The position numbers were made by a program, and so were the translations under genes. DNA of 64,000 nucleotides from Clusia tigrina (lineage: Eukaryota; Arthropoda; Insecta; Diptera; Clusiidae). Below, piece by piece: positions 9,814 to 19,404 of this stretch. The stretch lies in NCBI GenBank assembly GCA_920105625.2, contig OV050030.1, positions 183,896,315 through 183,960,314 of the forward strand, read 5' to 3'. Below the pieces are notes generated by a model. It was not told where the DNA came from. It did no database searches and saw only the letters and a list, made by a program, of their open reading frames with translations. Position 1 is the first letter of the stretch. Every line of letters begins with the position of its first letter.

Positions 9814-10893
9814 CTATAGGTAAGTACGTTTGTGAGGCGTTAAGGGAAAATTTACTTCATGATCCATGTGGTTTACGTTAGTGAACCTTGATTCTCTCCG
9901 ATTATTGTAACCCTGTCTAGGATTATTTTGTTGTCTGTTTTGGCCATTATATTGTCTTCCATCGTGCTGTCGCATTTGTCTTTGGTTATTTTGTACTTGG
10001 TTGTATTGTCTGTATTGTCCTGGATTATTTTGTCCGTGGTTGTATTGTGTGTATTGTCCTGGATTATTTTGTCCGAGGTTGTATTGTGTGTATTGTCCTG
10101 GATTATTTTGTCCGTGGTTGCATTGTCTGTAGCTAGTGTTACTATGTTTGAAATTATTGTGTACTGTGGAAGTATGACTATTGGCATCCCTAATCATTCC
10201 TGAACTTTCTAGCAAGTCGAATGCACTACGTAAGTTTGTTATATTTTTGTTAAGTATTAGTGTTGCTAAGTTAATGTTAATGTTATTTATAAAGGTTCTT
10301 AATATTATGCCATCTTTATTTGTTGGGCTAAATTCTATGGGCTTATTTATGTCGTATTCATACTTTTCATTAAGTTTACTTAAAATATTTCTTAGCTCTA
10401 AATAATAGGATCTTACTTGAAAGTTTTTTGTTGAGATGGCTCGCTGGTACAGCTGGTGGTACGTCTCCTTCACTCCAAAGTTGGTTATAAGTGCGTCCTT
10501 TATGTCGTCCCAAGAGGCCTTAGATCCCAAGGTTCTAACAACATCTAAGGCAGGTCCTTGTATTTTATTTATGATGGTCCTCGAGAAAATGTACTCCTTC
10601 ATTTGCGGGTTACCGTCCAGTAATGGTAACAACGTATCCACTTCTCGTAGAAATGAAGAAAGTGCATAATGTCCAGTCCCCGTGAACTCGTGTATCCTTT
10701 GCGCATCGTTCAGAAGGTCGTTCGGTGTTATGGTTGTTGGCAACGGTGGTGCTGGTCTCACTGCTGGTACTGTTTGTTGCATTGTTTGTACAGATTCCTC
10801 CTGCGACATCTCTAATCTGGTATTGGCCTCTGCTTGTATGTCTTCTTCTTTGGACGGGAGTTCGAATTTTCTGTATCTAGTTTCTATTGGCAT
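9814..10893 (-). CDS. gag: Errantivirus Gag with Asn/Gln-rich repeat tail
   Basis: An intact 359-codon frame starting at an ATG (MPIETRYR). Residues about 60-250 are the capsid-like helical region (FLREVDTLLPLL, then SYYLELRNIL). No CCHC knuckle is present, which is normal for this group. The C-terminal third is Asn/Gln/Tyr-rich and contains about four 13-residue units of the form NxGQNNPGQYTQY, probably the RNA-binding part. It is the only long unbroken frame of the element. Pol follows in the -1 frame. Confidence 0.85.
   Translation of the reverse strand: MPIETRYRKFELPSKEEDIQAEANTRLEMSQEESVQTMQQTVPAVRPAPPLPTTITPNDLLNDAQRIHEFTGTGHYALSSFLREVDTLLPLLDGNPQMKEYIFSRTIINKIQGPALDVVRTLGSKASWDDIKDALITNFGVKETYHQLYQRAISTKNFQVRSYYLELRNILSKLNEKYEYDINKPIEFSPTNKDGIILRTFINNININLATLILNKNITNLRSAFDLLESSGMIRDANSHTSTVHNNFKHSNTSYRQCNHGQNNPGQYTQYNLGQNNPGQYTQYNHGQNNPGQYRQYNQVQNNQRQMRQHDGRQYNGQNRQQNNPRQGYNNRRESRFTNVNHMDHEVNFPLTPHKRTYL
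10010..10130 (-). repeat. gag: 39-bp tandem repeat inside gag
   Basis: Three to four in-frame copies of a 39-bp unit encode the 13-residue NNPGQYTQY-type repeat. The copies differ by single residues (H/L, T/R). Confidence 0.85.
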
Positions 10894-11143
10894 CGGTTTT
10901 GTTGGGTTTGCTGTGCCTCGGTTTAGCCTTGAAGATTCACTTGGTATTGACTTGAGAGTTTTTTATGTTAATTCTTCTTCACTGCACTTTCTTTAATGTA
11001 ACACGATAATAAATTGATTTTGTGCGTTTGGTCTTAATAGATTTGTTTCTTTTCTGTTCTACAATATTTCTTAAGAAATGTTTTTCACAGTTAATTCTTT
11101 TTTTTATTTTTGGTTCTTAATTATTTCTTCAGAAATAATTTCC

Positions 11144-11155
11144 ACGACTGCGCCA
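11144..11155 (-). promoter_or_regulatory. Primer-binding site, TGGCGCAGTCG
   Basis: On the minus strand TGGCGCAGTCG directly follows the 5' LTR and overlaps its last base. This is the tRNA-Ser-type PBS known from 17.6 and 297. Confidence 0.85.
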
Positions 11156-11731
11156 GTTACGTTAATAAAACGCGGAGACAACTTCGGTTCAACGTTGTTT
11201 TTATTACGGAGTTTATTTTAAAACTAAACTAACAATTTTAAATTACTTATGCCGAAACCTTAACTAACTTACATCGATTATTTGTTATCGTTGCTGTTGG
11301 CACAAAAGTATTTTCCAAAATTATGTAGTAGGGTAGAAAGAGAGGTAAACGTCTATAACCACCAATAAGCAGAGTGCAAAGCCGTAGCTGAAAAAGTGCT
11401 AATGCACTAATGCAGACGTTGCATTTAGGGGTTGTTTATGTCATTGCACTTCAGCTGATTTATGTCATTGTACTGATCGTACTGACTTTGCTTTTTGGAA
11501 GGTTTGTGTCATTGCACTTCAGCTGATTTATGTCATTGTACTGATCGTACTGACTTTGCTTTTGGGAGCTTTGTGTCGTTGCACTTGAGAATGATCTCGA
11601 AATATGAAAGGGAATTGGAAAATGCATAAACGGCTTTGGTGCTCATTTGTGAGATTCATACTTGATAAGAATGATATCTCAGCTGATGTTTGGTGTTAGA
11701 TTTAGGGTTCGCAGCAACTGCTGGCGTAACT
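11155..11731 (-). repeat. 5' LTR of the errantivirus-type element
   Basis: 577 bp, beginning AGTTACG and ending CGTAACT. It is 58 bp longer than the 3' LTR, mainly because of a 68-bp duplication. On the minus strand it should hold the promoter. Confidence 0.9.
11440..11575 (-). repeat. 68-bp tandem duplication in the 5' LTR
   Basis: Two near-identical copies start at 11440 and 11508 (GTCATTGCACTTCAG). The 3' LTR has only one. Within each unit the shorter element GTCATTG recurs. Confidence 0.85.
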
Positions 11732-12187
11732 CAGGCGTCCTGTCGCACTCGCGGGCGCTGTGTCCTTCTCCACCACATCTGTAACACTTGCGGCGCCAGT
11801 CTTCTTTGCTAGTGCACTTCTGTGAGATGTGACCAAACGACATACACTTGTAGCAGCACACAGGTGTCACCTCCTCACGCACACGGCAAGAAGTCCATCC
11901 AACTCTAAGCTTGCCGATTTTTACAAGGTTTGCGGCTACCTGGGGCGGTAAGCTGATGGTCGCCGTCTGCGTTCCCCCATATGCTTTGCGGAGGGACCTG
12001 CCTGCACCTACGGGAGGTCTCTCTGAGACATTCAGCTGTTTACAGAGCGCCTCATGAACATCATCAACCATGGTAACCTCATCTAGATCCTTTACCTCCA
12101 CCAGTGTCTCCTGTGTGAGTTTACGCACCTCCGCACTAGAACCTAGGACACTCACCACTGCCTTGCTGTACTGCAGGGTCTTTGGGT
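11732..12187 (-). pseudogene. R1-clade ORF1, middle piece with zinc knuckles
   Basis: The frame encodes a LGSSAEVRKL block, VEVKDLDEVT and then zinc knuckles CYKCMSFGHISQKC and CYRCGGEGHSAREC, the ORF1 RNA-binding end. It is cut on the left by the LTR element at 11731 and on the right by the solo LTR at 12188. Reading across the right insertion joins it in frame to 13828; reading across the left joins it to the CALC block at 5400. Confidence 0.8.
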
Positions 12188-12279
12188 TGTAACGACTCGT
12201 TTTTGCCGGGGTAAGCTCGCCGGATTGCCAGGAGACGTTTACAAAAAAACCTCAAAACTTATTAACCTGGATTTAATTA

Positions 12280-12294
12280 TTTTATTTATTTATT
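12280..12294 (-). terminator. Polyadenylation signals in the solo LTR
   Basis: On the minus strand overlapping AATAAA units occur about 630 bp downstream of the TATA-like box and about 100 bp before the LTR end. Confidence 0.55.
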
Positions 12295-12464
12295 AATTTT
12301 AAAAAAGGCTTAACTACGTGTAACAATTATTTTGCTTAAATACGGACACAGTTGAATTCTAATGTCCCCCTAAATATCTATCAAGTTAATTCTACGAGAA
12401 TGGCGATTCCACACCATAGACTAGTTTAGACTTTGCTTAGTTGTTCGGTAGCGTTAGTAAATTT

Positions 12465-12842
12465 GGGTTTCTAGCAGAGAATCGATTATAATCCATAATC
12501 TCCTCTAGATTCCCCTAGCTTCTGTTGCTTCTGTCAGTGTGGGTTTCTAGCAGAGAATCGATTATAAACCATAATCTCTTTTAGATCCCCCTACCTTCTG
12601 TAGCATTTGTCAGTTTGGGTTTCTAGCAGAGAATCGATTATAAACCATAATCTCTTTTAGATTCCCCTAGCTTCTGTAGCGTTTGTCAGTTTGGGTTTCT
12701 AGCAGAGAATCGATTATAAACCATAATCTCCTCTAGATTCCCCTAGCTTCTGTAGTGTTTGTCAGTTTGGGTTTCTAGCAGAGTATCGATTATAAACCAT
12801 AATCTCCTCTAGATTCCCCTAGCTTCTGTAGCATTTGTCAGG
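12465..12842. repeat. Five 76-bp tandem repeats
   Basis: Units start at 12465, 12541, 12617, 12693 and 12769, exactly 76 bp apart, each opening GGGTTTCTAGCAGAG followed by ATCGATTATAAACC. A partial sixth unit precedes them. Each unit has a small inverted repeat (ATTAT-ATAAT). They lie downstream of the predicted TATA box, in the transcribed part of the LTR. Confidence 0.95.
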
Positions 12843-12923
12843 TAGTATAACTCTGTTTAGTACGATGCGTCTTGTCTGCCTGATGCCGAAAGAAAGAAAG
12901 AGGCTGAGTTGCCAGTTGCTCCT

Positions 12924-12932
12924 GCTTTTATG
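12924..12932 (-). promoter_or_regulatory. TATA-like box of the solo LTR
   Basis: On the minus strand CATAAAAGC is followed about 25 nt later by a TCAGC initiator-like start. Its position between the 34-bp and 76-bp arrays makes it the likely LTR promoter. Confidence 0.5.
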
Positions 12933-13275
12933 CTCCAGCTTCAGTGTAGATCATCCAATAGTTGTTGTTGTGATGATTTACCTTGTTGTTGTTCATTGTC
13001 TTGTTTGTTGTTGTTGCTATTTGTCCTTCGGCCACCTTCAGCACTTTGGTGATATTTTATATCGATGGCATAAAATATTTAAAAATATTAAATATTGGAT
13101 ATTTAATTCTGCTTCTCCTCTTTATGCTTTGTCCGCCCTGTTGGTGTGCTTAGCGATCGGTCTGTCGTGTTCCACTTTCTGCTTGGCCTTCGTTTTTGGG
13201 TGTTGTTAGTGGGTTATTTTCCGAACTAATGCACTCGGCAACTTCTGTCGGTATCTCTTGTAAATTTCTAACATT

Positions 13276-13409
13276 GCGTTAGGTAATGTTGTTGTAAATT
13301 CATATCAGTGCATTGGGCACTGTTGTTGTAAATTCATATCAGTGCGTTAGGCACTGTTGCTGTGAATTCATTTCAGTGCGTTGGGCACTGTGGTTGTACA
13401 TTCATATTA
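13276..13409. repeat. Four 34-bp tandem repeats
   Basis: Units start at 13276, 13310, 13344 and 13378 and share GCGTTgGGCACTGTTG and AAATTCATAT-like blocks. They lie about 350 bp upstream of the TATA-like box, where LTR enhancers usually sit. Confidence 0.9.
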
Positions 13410-13790
13410 TTTTAACTGTGGTCAGCCGGTTGCACAATTGTTTATGTAGTATTCTCCTGTGTTATCTTGCGTTGTTAACTTCGTTGCATGTTTTTCGTCG
13501 CTTATCACAGGGTTCCACTGTCTGACTTAATTGTGGCTGTGTCTTCTGTCCTCCCAACGCAAAGTATAACACTTATTGTTGGTAGCATTACTATGGTGGG
13601 AGATGTTTTAGAGTCACTTGTATGATGGCTGCTGCACTAAATATAATGGCGGTTGTGTGTGTGGTTTCAGCCATGAAAGTGGGAAGTGCTAAAGTCTTAG
13701 GACTATTTTCGTATATATTTTAGGGTTGGTTGTTTAAGCACTTAGCCCCCTATGTTAAATATACACGTTATGGCAAAAATAAAAATGTAG

Positions 13791-13819
13791 GAGCAAATTT
13801 ACGCCTAAAATTTGCTCCT
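13791..13819. repeat. Palindrome at the LTR start
   Basis: GGAGCAAATTT and its exact inverse AAATTTGCTCC flank a 7-bp spacer, only a few bases inside the LTR terminus. Confidence 0.9.
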
Positions 13820-13823
13820 CACA

Positions 13824-14523
13824 GGGTCTGCCGCTGCGCTCAGCTCCAGCAGCAATTCACCTTTTGCCGTTTTGCGAATTCGCCGCACGCTCTCTCCCAG
13901 TTTAGAGAGCTGCGGACCCGTCTTGAGCTTCCGGAGGATTTCCGCATAATTCGCCATCCCAGTTTCCTTTATCACTATAGCATATGGGAGCACTTGCCTG
14001 GGCTTCAGGTCATTAGGCTTGGCAAGGGCGCGTGTACCGACCGTGATCCACCCCGCTTTTGCCACCTCTGGTTTGTCCGCTTTGGGTTTAATCGCCTTGG
14101 ACTTTGGCTTCGGCCGGGCTACCGCTGCTTCGGTCGTAGCCTTCCGCTCCTCTCCTTTCCGCTTTTTGGTTACCACCAGGCTGTTAGGACTCGCCGGTTC
14201 CACGTCCCCCATCTCGCGGGGCCGCTTCGGCGTTGCCACCATGACGGCGAAGCTCTTCACCAGGGCAGGAGTTTCCCGTGGTGGCTCACCAACTTGGACC
14301 TTCTCGTCCAACAGGTGATTACCCGCTTGAACCTCTTTGTTCAACATTTTGTTGTCAGTCAGGGTCCCCTTACCGACTCGCTCCGATTGTGATGGCTTTT
14401 CAATCATCACCGCGTCCTGCTCACTGGGAAGCCAGCGAATTTCTCAGCACCACATCCTTGGTCCATACCGGACTCCTTGGAAGAGCGGATCTTTTACTGA
14501 AGGGATCCTCCTCCGCATCATTT
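13824..14523 (-). pseudogene. R1-clade ORF1, N-terminal piece
   Basis: The frame 13828-14410 encodes a charged, Lys/Pro-rich region (TPKRPREM, KPKSKAIKPKADKP), then YAEILRKLK and a KTAKGELLLEL block that normally precedes the ORF1 VRTLE-type region. It stops in the solo LTR. A likely earlier N-terminus to about 14523 lies in another frame, implying an indel near 14420. ORF1 proteins of this clade bind RNA and form particles. Confidence 0.7.
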
Positions 14524-14564
14524 TTCTTTCCCTGTTGTGTTTGTATGTTGTACATTTTGTTTTA

Positions 14565-14672
14565 ATTTGGTCCCCGCTCGTGGCCGCTATCTATGATCGT
14601 TGTGCATGTTTCTTGGTCCCATGGTTATCTATGCCGCAGCAGAGAGGCCATGCAAGGGTTGACGTAAGACCT
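14565..14672 (-). other. 5' leader of R1-clade copy #1
   Basis: Noncoding sequence upstream of ORF1. On the minus strand it matches the leader at 31575-31690 in two blocks, including GCATAGATAACCATGGGA and a GCGGC...GAG.GGGG block. The boundary with copy #2 is placed where the match begins. Confidence 0.55.
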
Positions 14673-14770
14673 CATGAGTAATTAAGTGCAGTGCCAGACC
14701 AGCGTTAATCAGGAATGTGACATCCGATCCTGCACTGCCAACTTAATTGTGTATAGTCAGCGCACCCCTC

Positions 14771-15500
14771 CTAGCTATTTTCCATTGCGCGTCTTCGCCA
14801 CTCCTGGTGGCGGAGGTCTTTCATAATGACTGCGGTGGTGTCACACACTGCAGCCCATTTCTCCGGGCTCTCGAGCATATGCTGCACTATGTTATCGGGT
14901 GTCACGGGCTCTCCACTTATTCCTTGTAGTGCCTCTCTAGCACTTTCATAATGTGGGCAATAGAAGAATACAACTTTGTTATCTTCTACGTCTGTACCTC
15001 CACAGATTGCACAGTAGGGGGATTCCTCCAAGTGAAATCTATGCAAGTATGCCCGGAAACCTCCATGGCCAGGCAGCAATTGTGTGACGTAGTAATTCAC
15101 CTCACCATGCGACCTGCTTACCCATTGCTGAATGTTGGGGATCAGCCTTCTTGTCCAGCGGCCATTTGTAGAAGTGTCCCACTGGGCTTGCCACTCTTGA
15201 AGAGTCCTCCGCTTTACAATTGCCAAGAGCTCTTCTACATTAGTCGCGTGTGTCACTTTGGCGTGGTAGAGGCTGTCTGGGTCCTCCCAATTTGGGCTTT
15301 ATTCTACATAGGAGATAACATGTGTGTGCTGCCTTATATCCCACGCGCCGCAGATGTTCGTTAAAGGTAGGCCGCGCGTTTATCCACACACCTAGGCACT
15401 TGAGGTGTGGAATCATGGCACATCTACCAACTCTTATTTCCACTACCTCCAATACTCTGCGGCTCGAAACCAGGAATGCCTCGGTGATATGTTCAGCCAA
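14771..15500 (-). pseudogene. R1-clade ORF2, RT thumb and C-terminal finger
   Basis: Frame 15240-15500 holds the thumb block LKCLGVWINARPTFNEHL. Frame 14771-15256 holds [28 protein letters not shown] and the finger CAICGG with a later H and C. A frameshift near 15250 separates them. The same blocks in the same order are in copy #1, which supports the call. Confidence 0.75.
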
Positions 15501-15539
15501 GCTAAGTCCAACTTTTGCAAGCCATCTTCCGACGGTAGC

Positions 15540-16149
15540 CTCAGTTCGGTTGGCCTATGCTACTACTTACCTATTTAGCTGTGATTACCAATGCTATGTC
15601 GTCCGCGTGTCCGATGATTTTGACTCCACACCTTTTTCGGACTGGGGAACAGGACAATGTCGCTGAAGTAGCTGGAATCATTCACCGCAGGTCGATGGGT
15701 ACCCCAAAATTTGCTAACGCTCTGGCTATGCGAACCCAGCTAGCTGAGTTGAAAGCATTTTTGATATCTGGGACCACAAGGCAATACCTCTTGGGTCCAC
15801 CCCTCCATCGTTTCCCTCGGATCGGATTTTTGGCCGTCTGAATAGGTTTGTTGATGCCGTCCACGGTGGATGTCGCCTTCCGGAAACCATATTGCCGTTT
15901 TGAGAGCACTCCAGAATTTGCAATGGCCTTATCAATCCTGTCGCAGATTATCCGCTCCAGAATTTTTTCCGCCGTATCTAACATGCAGAGCGGGTGGTTC
16001 GCTGAAGGGTCCTCTGTTGGTTTTTTGGCTTTCAGCGCCAGGACCAATCGTTGCCTCTTCCATCTCTGTGGGAAAATGCCGTCTCTCAGGCAGCCGTCGT
16101 ACATTTTCTTCAGGAGCTCTGGTTGCAGTGCAGCTGCGGTCTTGAGCAC
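15540..16149 (-). pseudogene. R1-clade RT core with internal deletion
   Basis: Frame 15682-16149 encodes RT boxes before and including box A (VVPDIKNAFNSASW with the catalytic Asp). A short stretch downstream at about 15567-15617, in another frame, reads GHADDIALVI, the catalytic box C with His in place of the usual Tyr. Box B (PQGS) between them is missing, so roughly the middle of the palm has been deleted. The RT cannot be functional. Confidence 0.7.
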
Positions 16150-16394
16150 TCGGTTGGGGATTCCATCTGGGCCAGGTGCTTTCTGGTATCCAAACTTCCC
16201 TAGGTATTAATTCCTCCGTTTGCTCGAGAGGGAGCTCGTATGGGACATAATTCTGTACTGGAAAGAGCTATGCGTCTGAGCAACATTAGGCAGGTTGGTG
16301 CTGGCTGCCTATAGCAGGGCAATTTTCACATGGCAACTCTATATGTCATGCCCCATGGGTCATCCTCAACCTGTGTGCATAATTCATTAATTAA

Positions 16395-17384
16395 TTAATC
16401 TGGTGCTCTTGCTCTTCTGAATTGCCTTCTTTTGTACATTTCAAGCATCTTTAAAGGCAGGGAATCTGGTTTCCGTATAGAACGTTGATACCTTCTCCTC
16501 GCAGCATGGCATGCTTTGCGGAGTTCCCCTATTGAATCCCTCCACCAGTAGACAGGTTTATGCCTCCCACCATATGCTCTCGTGGGCATTGCCGCGTCGC
16601 AAGCGTTTTCTATCTTTCTTGCCAGCTGATTCGCCATTTCTTCTGCATTGCCTTCCAGCACCAAACTTTCAAGCATCATTTCTAGGACATCTTCGTTAGG
16701 GCTGTTTGTCCTCCAGCCTTTCAATGTCCGATGAAGTTTCCAGGGCTTCTCCATTTCGCAGATGATAGCGTGGTGGTCGCTGTGGGTGTATATGTCATTC
16801 ACCAGCCATTTTGCACCCCTCACCAGCCTGCTACTTCCGAAGTTTAGGTATATCGCAGAACTGGCACCTCCTCTGGCAAAAGTCATCTCGCCGATATTCA
16901 AAAAGATCATATCAAGTGCTGCGAGTGCATCCATGAGGGTGTGACTCTTTGGCGTAGTCCGGCCGCAGCCCCATTCAATTGCCCATGTGTTGAAATCGTC
17001 AGGGTTCCTACCGTGTGCATCTAGAACGAGTCTATCTACCGCCGACTCAAACTCCTCCGTGTTTAGGCTTGGTGCCATGTAGCAACTATAAACCGTGGTT
17101 TCTCCTATGGTTGCCCTGACGTAATTTTCATCCCTCCTGACGTCCCCGAGCTGAGGTGGCCACACCCATATTGCAGCTCGGCAAGTATTGTCCTCGACCC
17201 AGACTCCTTGGTGCTTCCGACGATATGGTTCACTGAGCACAGCTGCGTCGATCTTGTGCTCTCTTACCGTCTGTTCAAGTAGGTCTCGCGCAGCTGCGCA
17301 GTGATTGAGGTTAAGCTGGAGTAACTTCATTCCATGCGTTTTCACTCCTTTACTGCTTGCATATACGACGGGCACATTTTGCAA
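16395..17384 (-). pseudogene. R1-clade endonuclease and linker (ORF2)
   Basis: The frame includes the ORF2 start MKLLQLNLNHCAAARDLL (ATG near 17327), a LSEPYRR block, a damaged DFNTWAIEWGC block (one or two residues of GDFN missing), RGAKWLVNDIY and the terminal SDHHAI. After the endonuclease it continues through AYGGRHKPVYWWRDSI and a Lys/Arg-rich helix. The frame ends at 16395 before the RT, and a short broken stretch follows. Confidence 0.75.
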
Positions 17385-17645
17385 ACTGTGGAGTGCTCCG
17401 TATCCTTGCGGCCTTTGGTCTTGCAGAGTGCACAGGCTGGTCTTTTGCTACAACCGCTAGCATTCTGTCCTTCGGCGATGCATCTTTAGTACCGATTATG
17501 CCAGTCCTCCTTGCTTCTGCACTTTTTGGCGATATGCCCAAACTCCATGCACTTGTATCGACGTCGGTACTACCTTTTCACGCACCCGACAAGATGTCCA
17601 TCCGACTCTCGGTTCCCCGGCCAGTAGTGCTGCAAACAGTTTTCA
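17327..17645 (-). pseudogene. R1-clade ORF1 C-terminal remnant
   Basis: Two frames together show the SCRVREKVVP block before the knuckles, a degenerate knuckle region, and the tail with a cysteine pair and CPSYMQA, matching 5294-5407 and 11732-12187 of copy #1. ORF1 stops shortly before the ORF2 ATG. The 5' limit at about 17645 is where the similarity is lost. Confidence 0.6.
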
Positions 17646-18449
<804 letters not shown>

Positions 18450-18451
18450 TA

Positions 18452-19398
18452 CGAGGTGTGATCAAAAAAGAACCGTTATTGTGTGATCAAAAAATAAAGT
18501 ATTTATTTATTCATCAACAACTATCTTGTCCCCTTCAAAGTAATTCCCCTCAGATATAATACACTTATGCCAGCGTTTTTTTCAATCCTCGAAACACTTC
18601 TGAAACGCTTTTTTTGGTATCGCCAATAGCTCCTGTTTCGATTTTTCTTTTATCTCCTCAATCGTAGCAAAACGCTTTCCTTTCATCGGTGTCTTCAGTT
18701 TTGGAAAGAGGAAAAAGTCAGCGGGGGCCAAGTCCGGTGAATACGGTGGTTAAGGCATGATAACGGTTTTGTTTTTGGCCAAAAACAGCTCCTGAGCGAT
18801 GTCCATGCGACGTTGTTTTTGCTCAAAATTTAGCAATTTTGGAACAATCTTCGCTGCCGCACGTTTCATGCCTAAAACATCCGTAAAAATTGCTTGGCAT
18901 GAGCCGAACGATATGCCAACATCATCAGCAACCTCTCTGATAGTGATTCGACGATTATCCAAAATCATTTTCTTCACTGCGTCAATGTTTTCATCGGTTG
19001 TTGACGTGCTCGGGCGACCAGGACGAGCATCGTCATTGACATCTTCTCGGCCTTCCTTAAACCGGTTATACCACAATTGAACTTGTGTTCTGCTCATAGT
19101 AGACTCACCAAAGGCCATAGTCAAAATTTCAAATGTCCTTGCGCATTTAATTTCATCTTTTACACAAAACTGAATACAGTTTCTTTGATCCATTTTTCCG
19201 AATAGTACAAAATCGAAGAGCACACCAAAACACGACTAAGCTTTTTATCTGTCAAAAACAAACTGACAATCCAAAATGGTTGGTATTGCCAACATATATA
19301 ACAGACATGTGTACCAACATAAAAAAAAAAATGCGAACATCGAACATACGTAACTCACGAAAAGATGAAAATAACGGTTATCTTTTGATCACACCTCG
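18452..19398 (-). mobile_element. Mariner-type transposon #1, internally deleted
   Basis: A 947-bp element with inverted termini CGAGGTGTGATCAAAA, bounded by TA on both sides (18450-18451, 19399-19400). It encodes a transposase on the minus strand that has lost its catalytic middle. The termini match copy #2 at 23689-24925 and the fragment at 27171-27430. Confidence 0.9.
18750..19223 (-). pseudogene. Mariner transposase, N-terminal half
   Basis: The frame holds the paired helix-turn-helix DNA-binding region (VQLWYNRFKEG, GRPSTSTTDENIDAV, REVADDVGISFGSCQ) and then jumps from DIAQEL to LAKNKTVIMP, a block that in copy #2 lies just before the third catalytic region. The catalytic D1 and D2 segments are therefore deleted. 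The C-terminal part is present out of frame to the left. An intact enzyme would cut and paste the element at TA sites. Confidence 0.85.
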
Positions 19399-19404
19399 TA
19401 TATA

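Larger units (their letters stand above)
5408..11731 (-). mobile_element. Errantivirus-type LTR retrotransposon (gag, pol, env)
   Basis: A 6.3-kb element bounded by LTRs of 519 and 577 bp that begin AGTTACG and end CGTAACT. It is flanked by a perfect 4-bp duplication CAGG (5404-5407 and 11732-11735). PBS and polypurine tract lie at the expected places, and gag, protease, RT, integrase and env follow in order. The 17.6/297-like lineage is inferred from the TGGCGCAGTC primer site, the knuckle-less gag and the env. Frameshifts in RT and env and a deletion in RNase H make it defective. Confidence 0.9.
12188..13823 (-). mobile_element. Solo LTR, 1636 bp, with internal tandem repeats
   Basis: On the minus strand it begins TGTGAGGAGC and ends GTCGTTACA, so it has TG...CA ends. 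It is flanked by a 4-bp duplication GGGT (12184-12187 and 13824-13827). Removing it with one GGGT restores the R1 ORF1 frame, which fixes both ends. It has no coding sequence, a TATA-like box, two tandem arrays and polyadenylation signals in promoter-to-end order. Very long LTRs with 4-bp duplications recall the Osvaldo/Ulysses group, but that identity is only a guess. Confidence 0.85.
3286..14672 (-). mobile_element. R1-clade non-LTR retrotransposon #1, interrupted twice
   Basis: From right to left on the minus strand the element has a 5' leader, ORF1 with CCHC knuckles, an ORF2 endonuclease, an RT remnant and a C-terminal zinc-finger region. An LTR element (5408-11731) and a solo LTR (12188-13823) are inserted in ORF1. 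Excising each with one copy of its target duplication restores the ORF1 frame. The RT core has been lost by a deletion near 4050, so the copy is dead. R1 clade is judged from the LNLNHC endonuclease start and the C-terminal block; a Waldo-like identity is inferred from the flank. Confidence 0.8.
14673..17645 (-). mobile_element. R1-clade non-LTR retrotransposon #2, 5' truncated
   Basis: A second minus-strand copy of the same clade, lying head to tail with copy #1. It has the end of ORF1, a complete endonuclease, a damaged RT and the C-terminal finger. ORF1 is truncated near 17645, as expected for aborted target-primed reverse transcription. Protein similarity to copy #1 is obvious but far from identical, so these are different subfamilies or old copies. 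Confidence 0.8.

Noticed and set aside
12465..12842. Possible CRISPR array (regular 76-bp spacing)
   Set aside because: The whole unit repeats, with no variable spacers, and the context is a eukaryotic LTR.
12176..13831. 8-bp duplication CAGGGTCT as hAT- or P-type target site around the 1.6-kb insertion
   Set aside because: It leaves ORF1 out of frame and the ends lack inverted repeats, while GGGT with TG...CA ends restores the frame.
13730..14392. Plus-strand frame of 220 codons
   Set aside because: It is the complement of the R1-clade ORF1, whose minus-strand frame has family motifs and joins the rest of ORF1.
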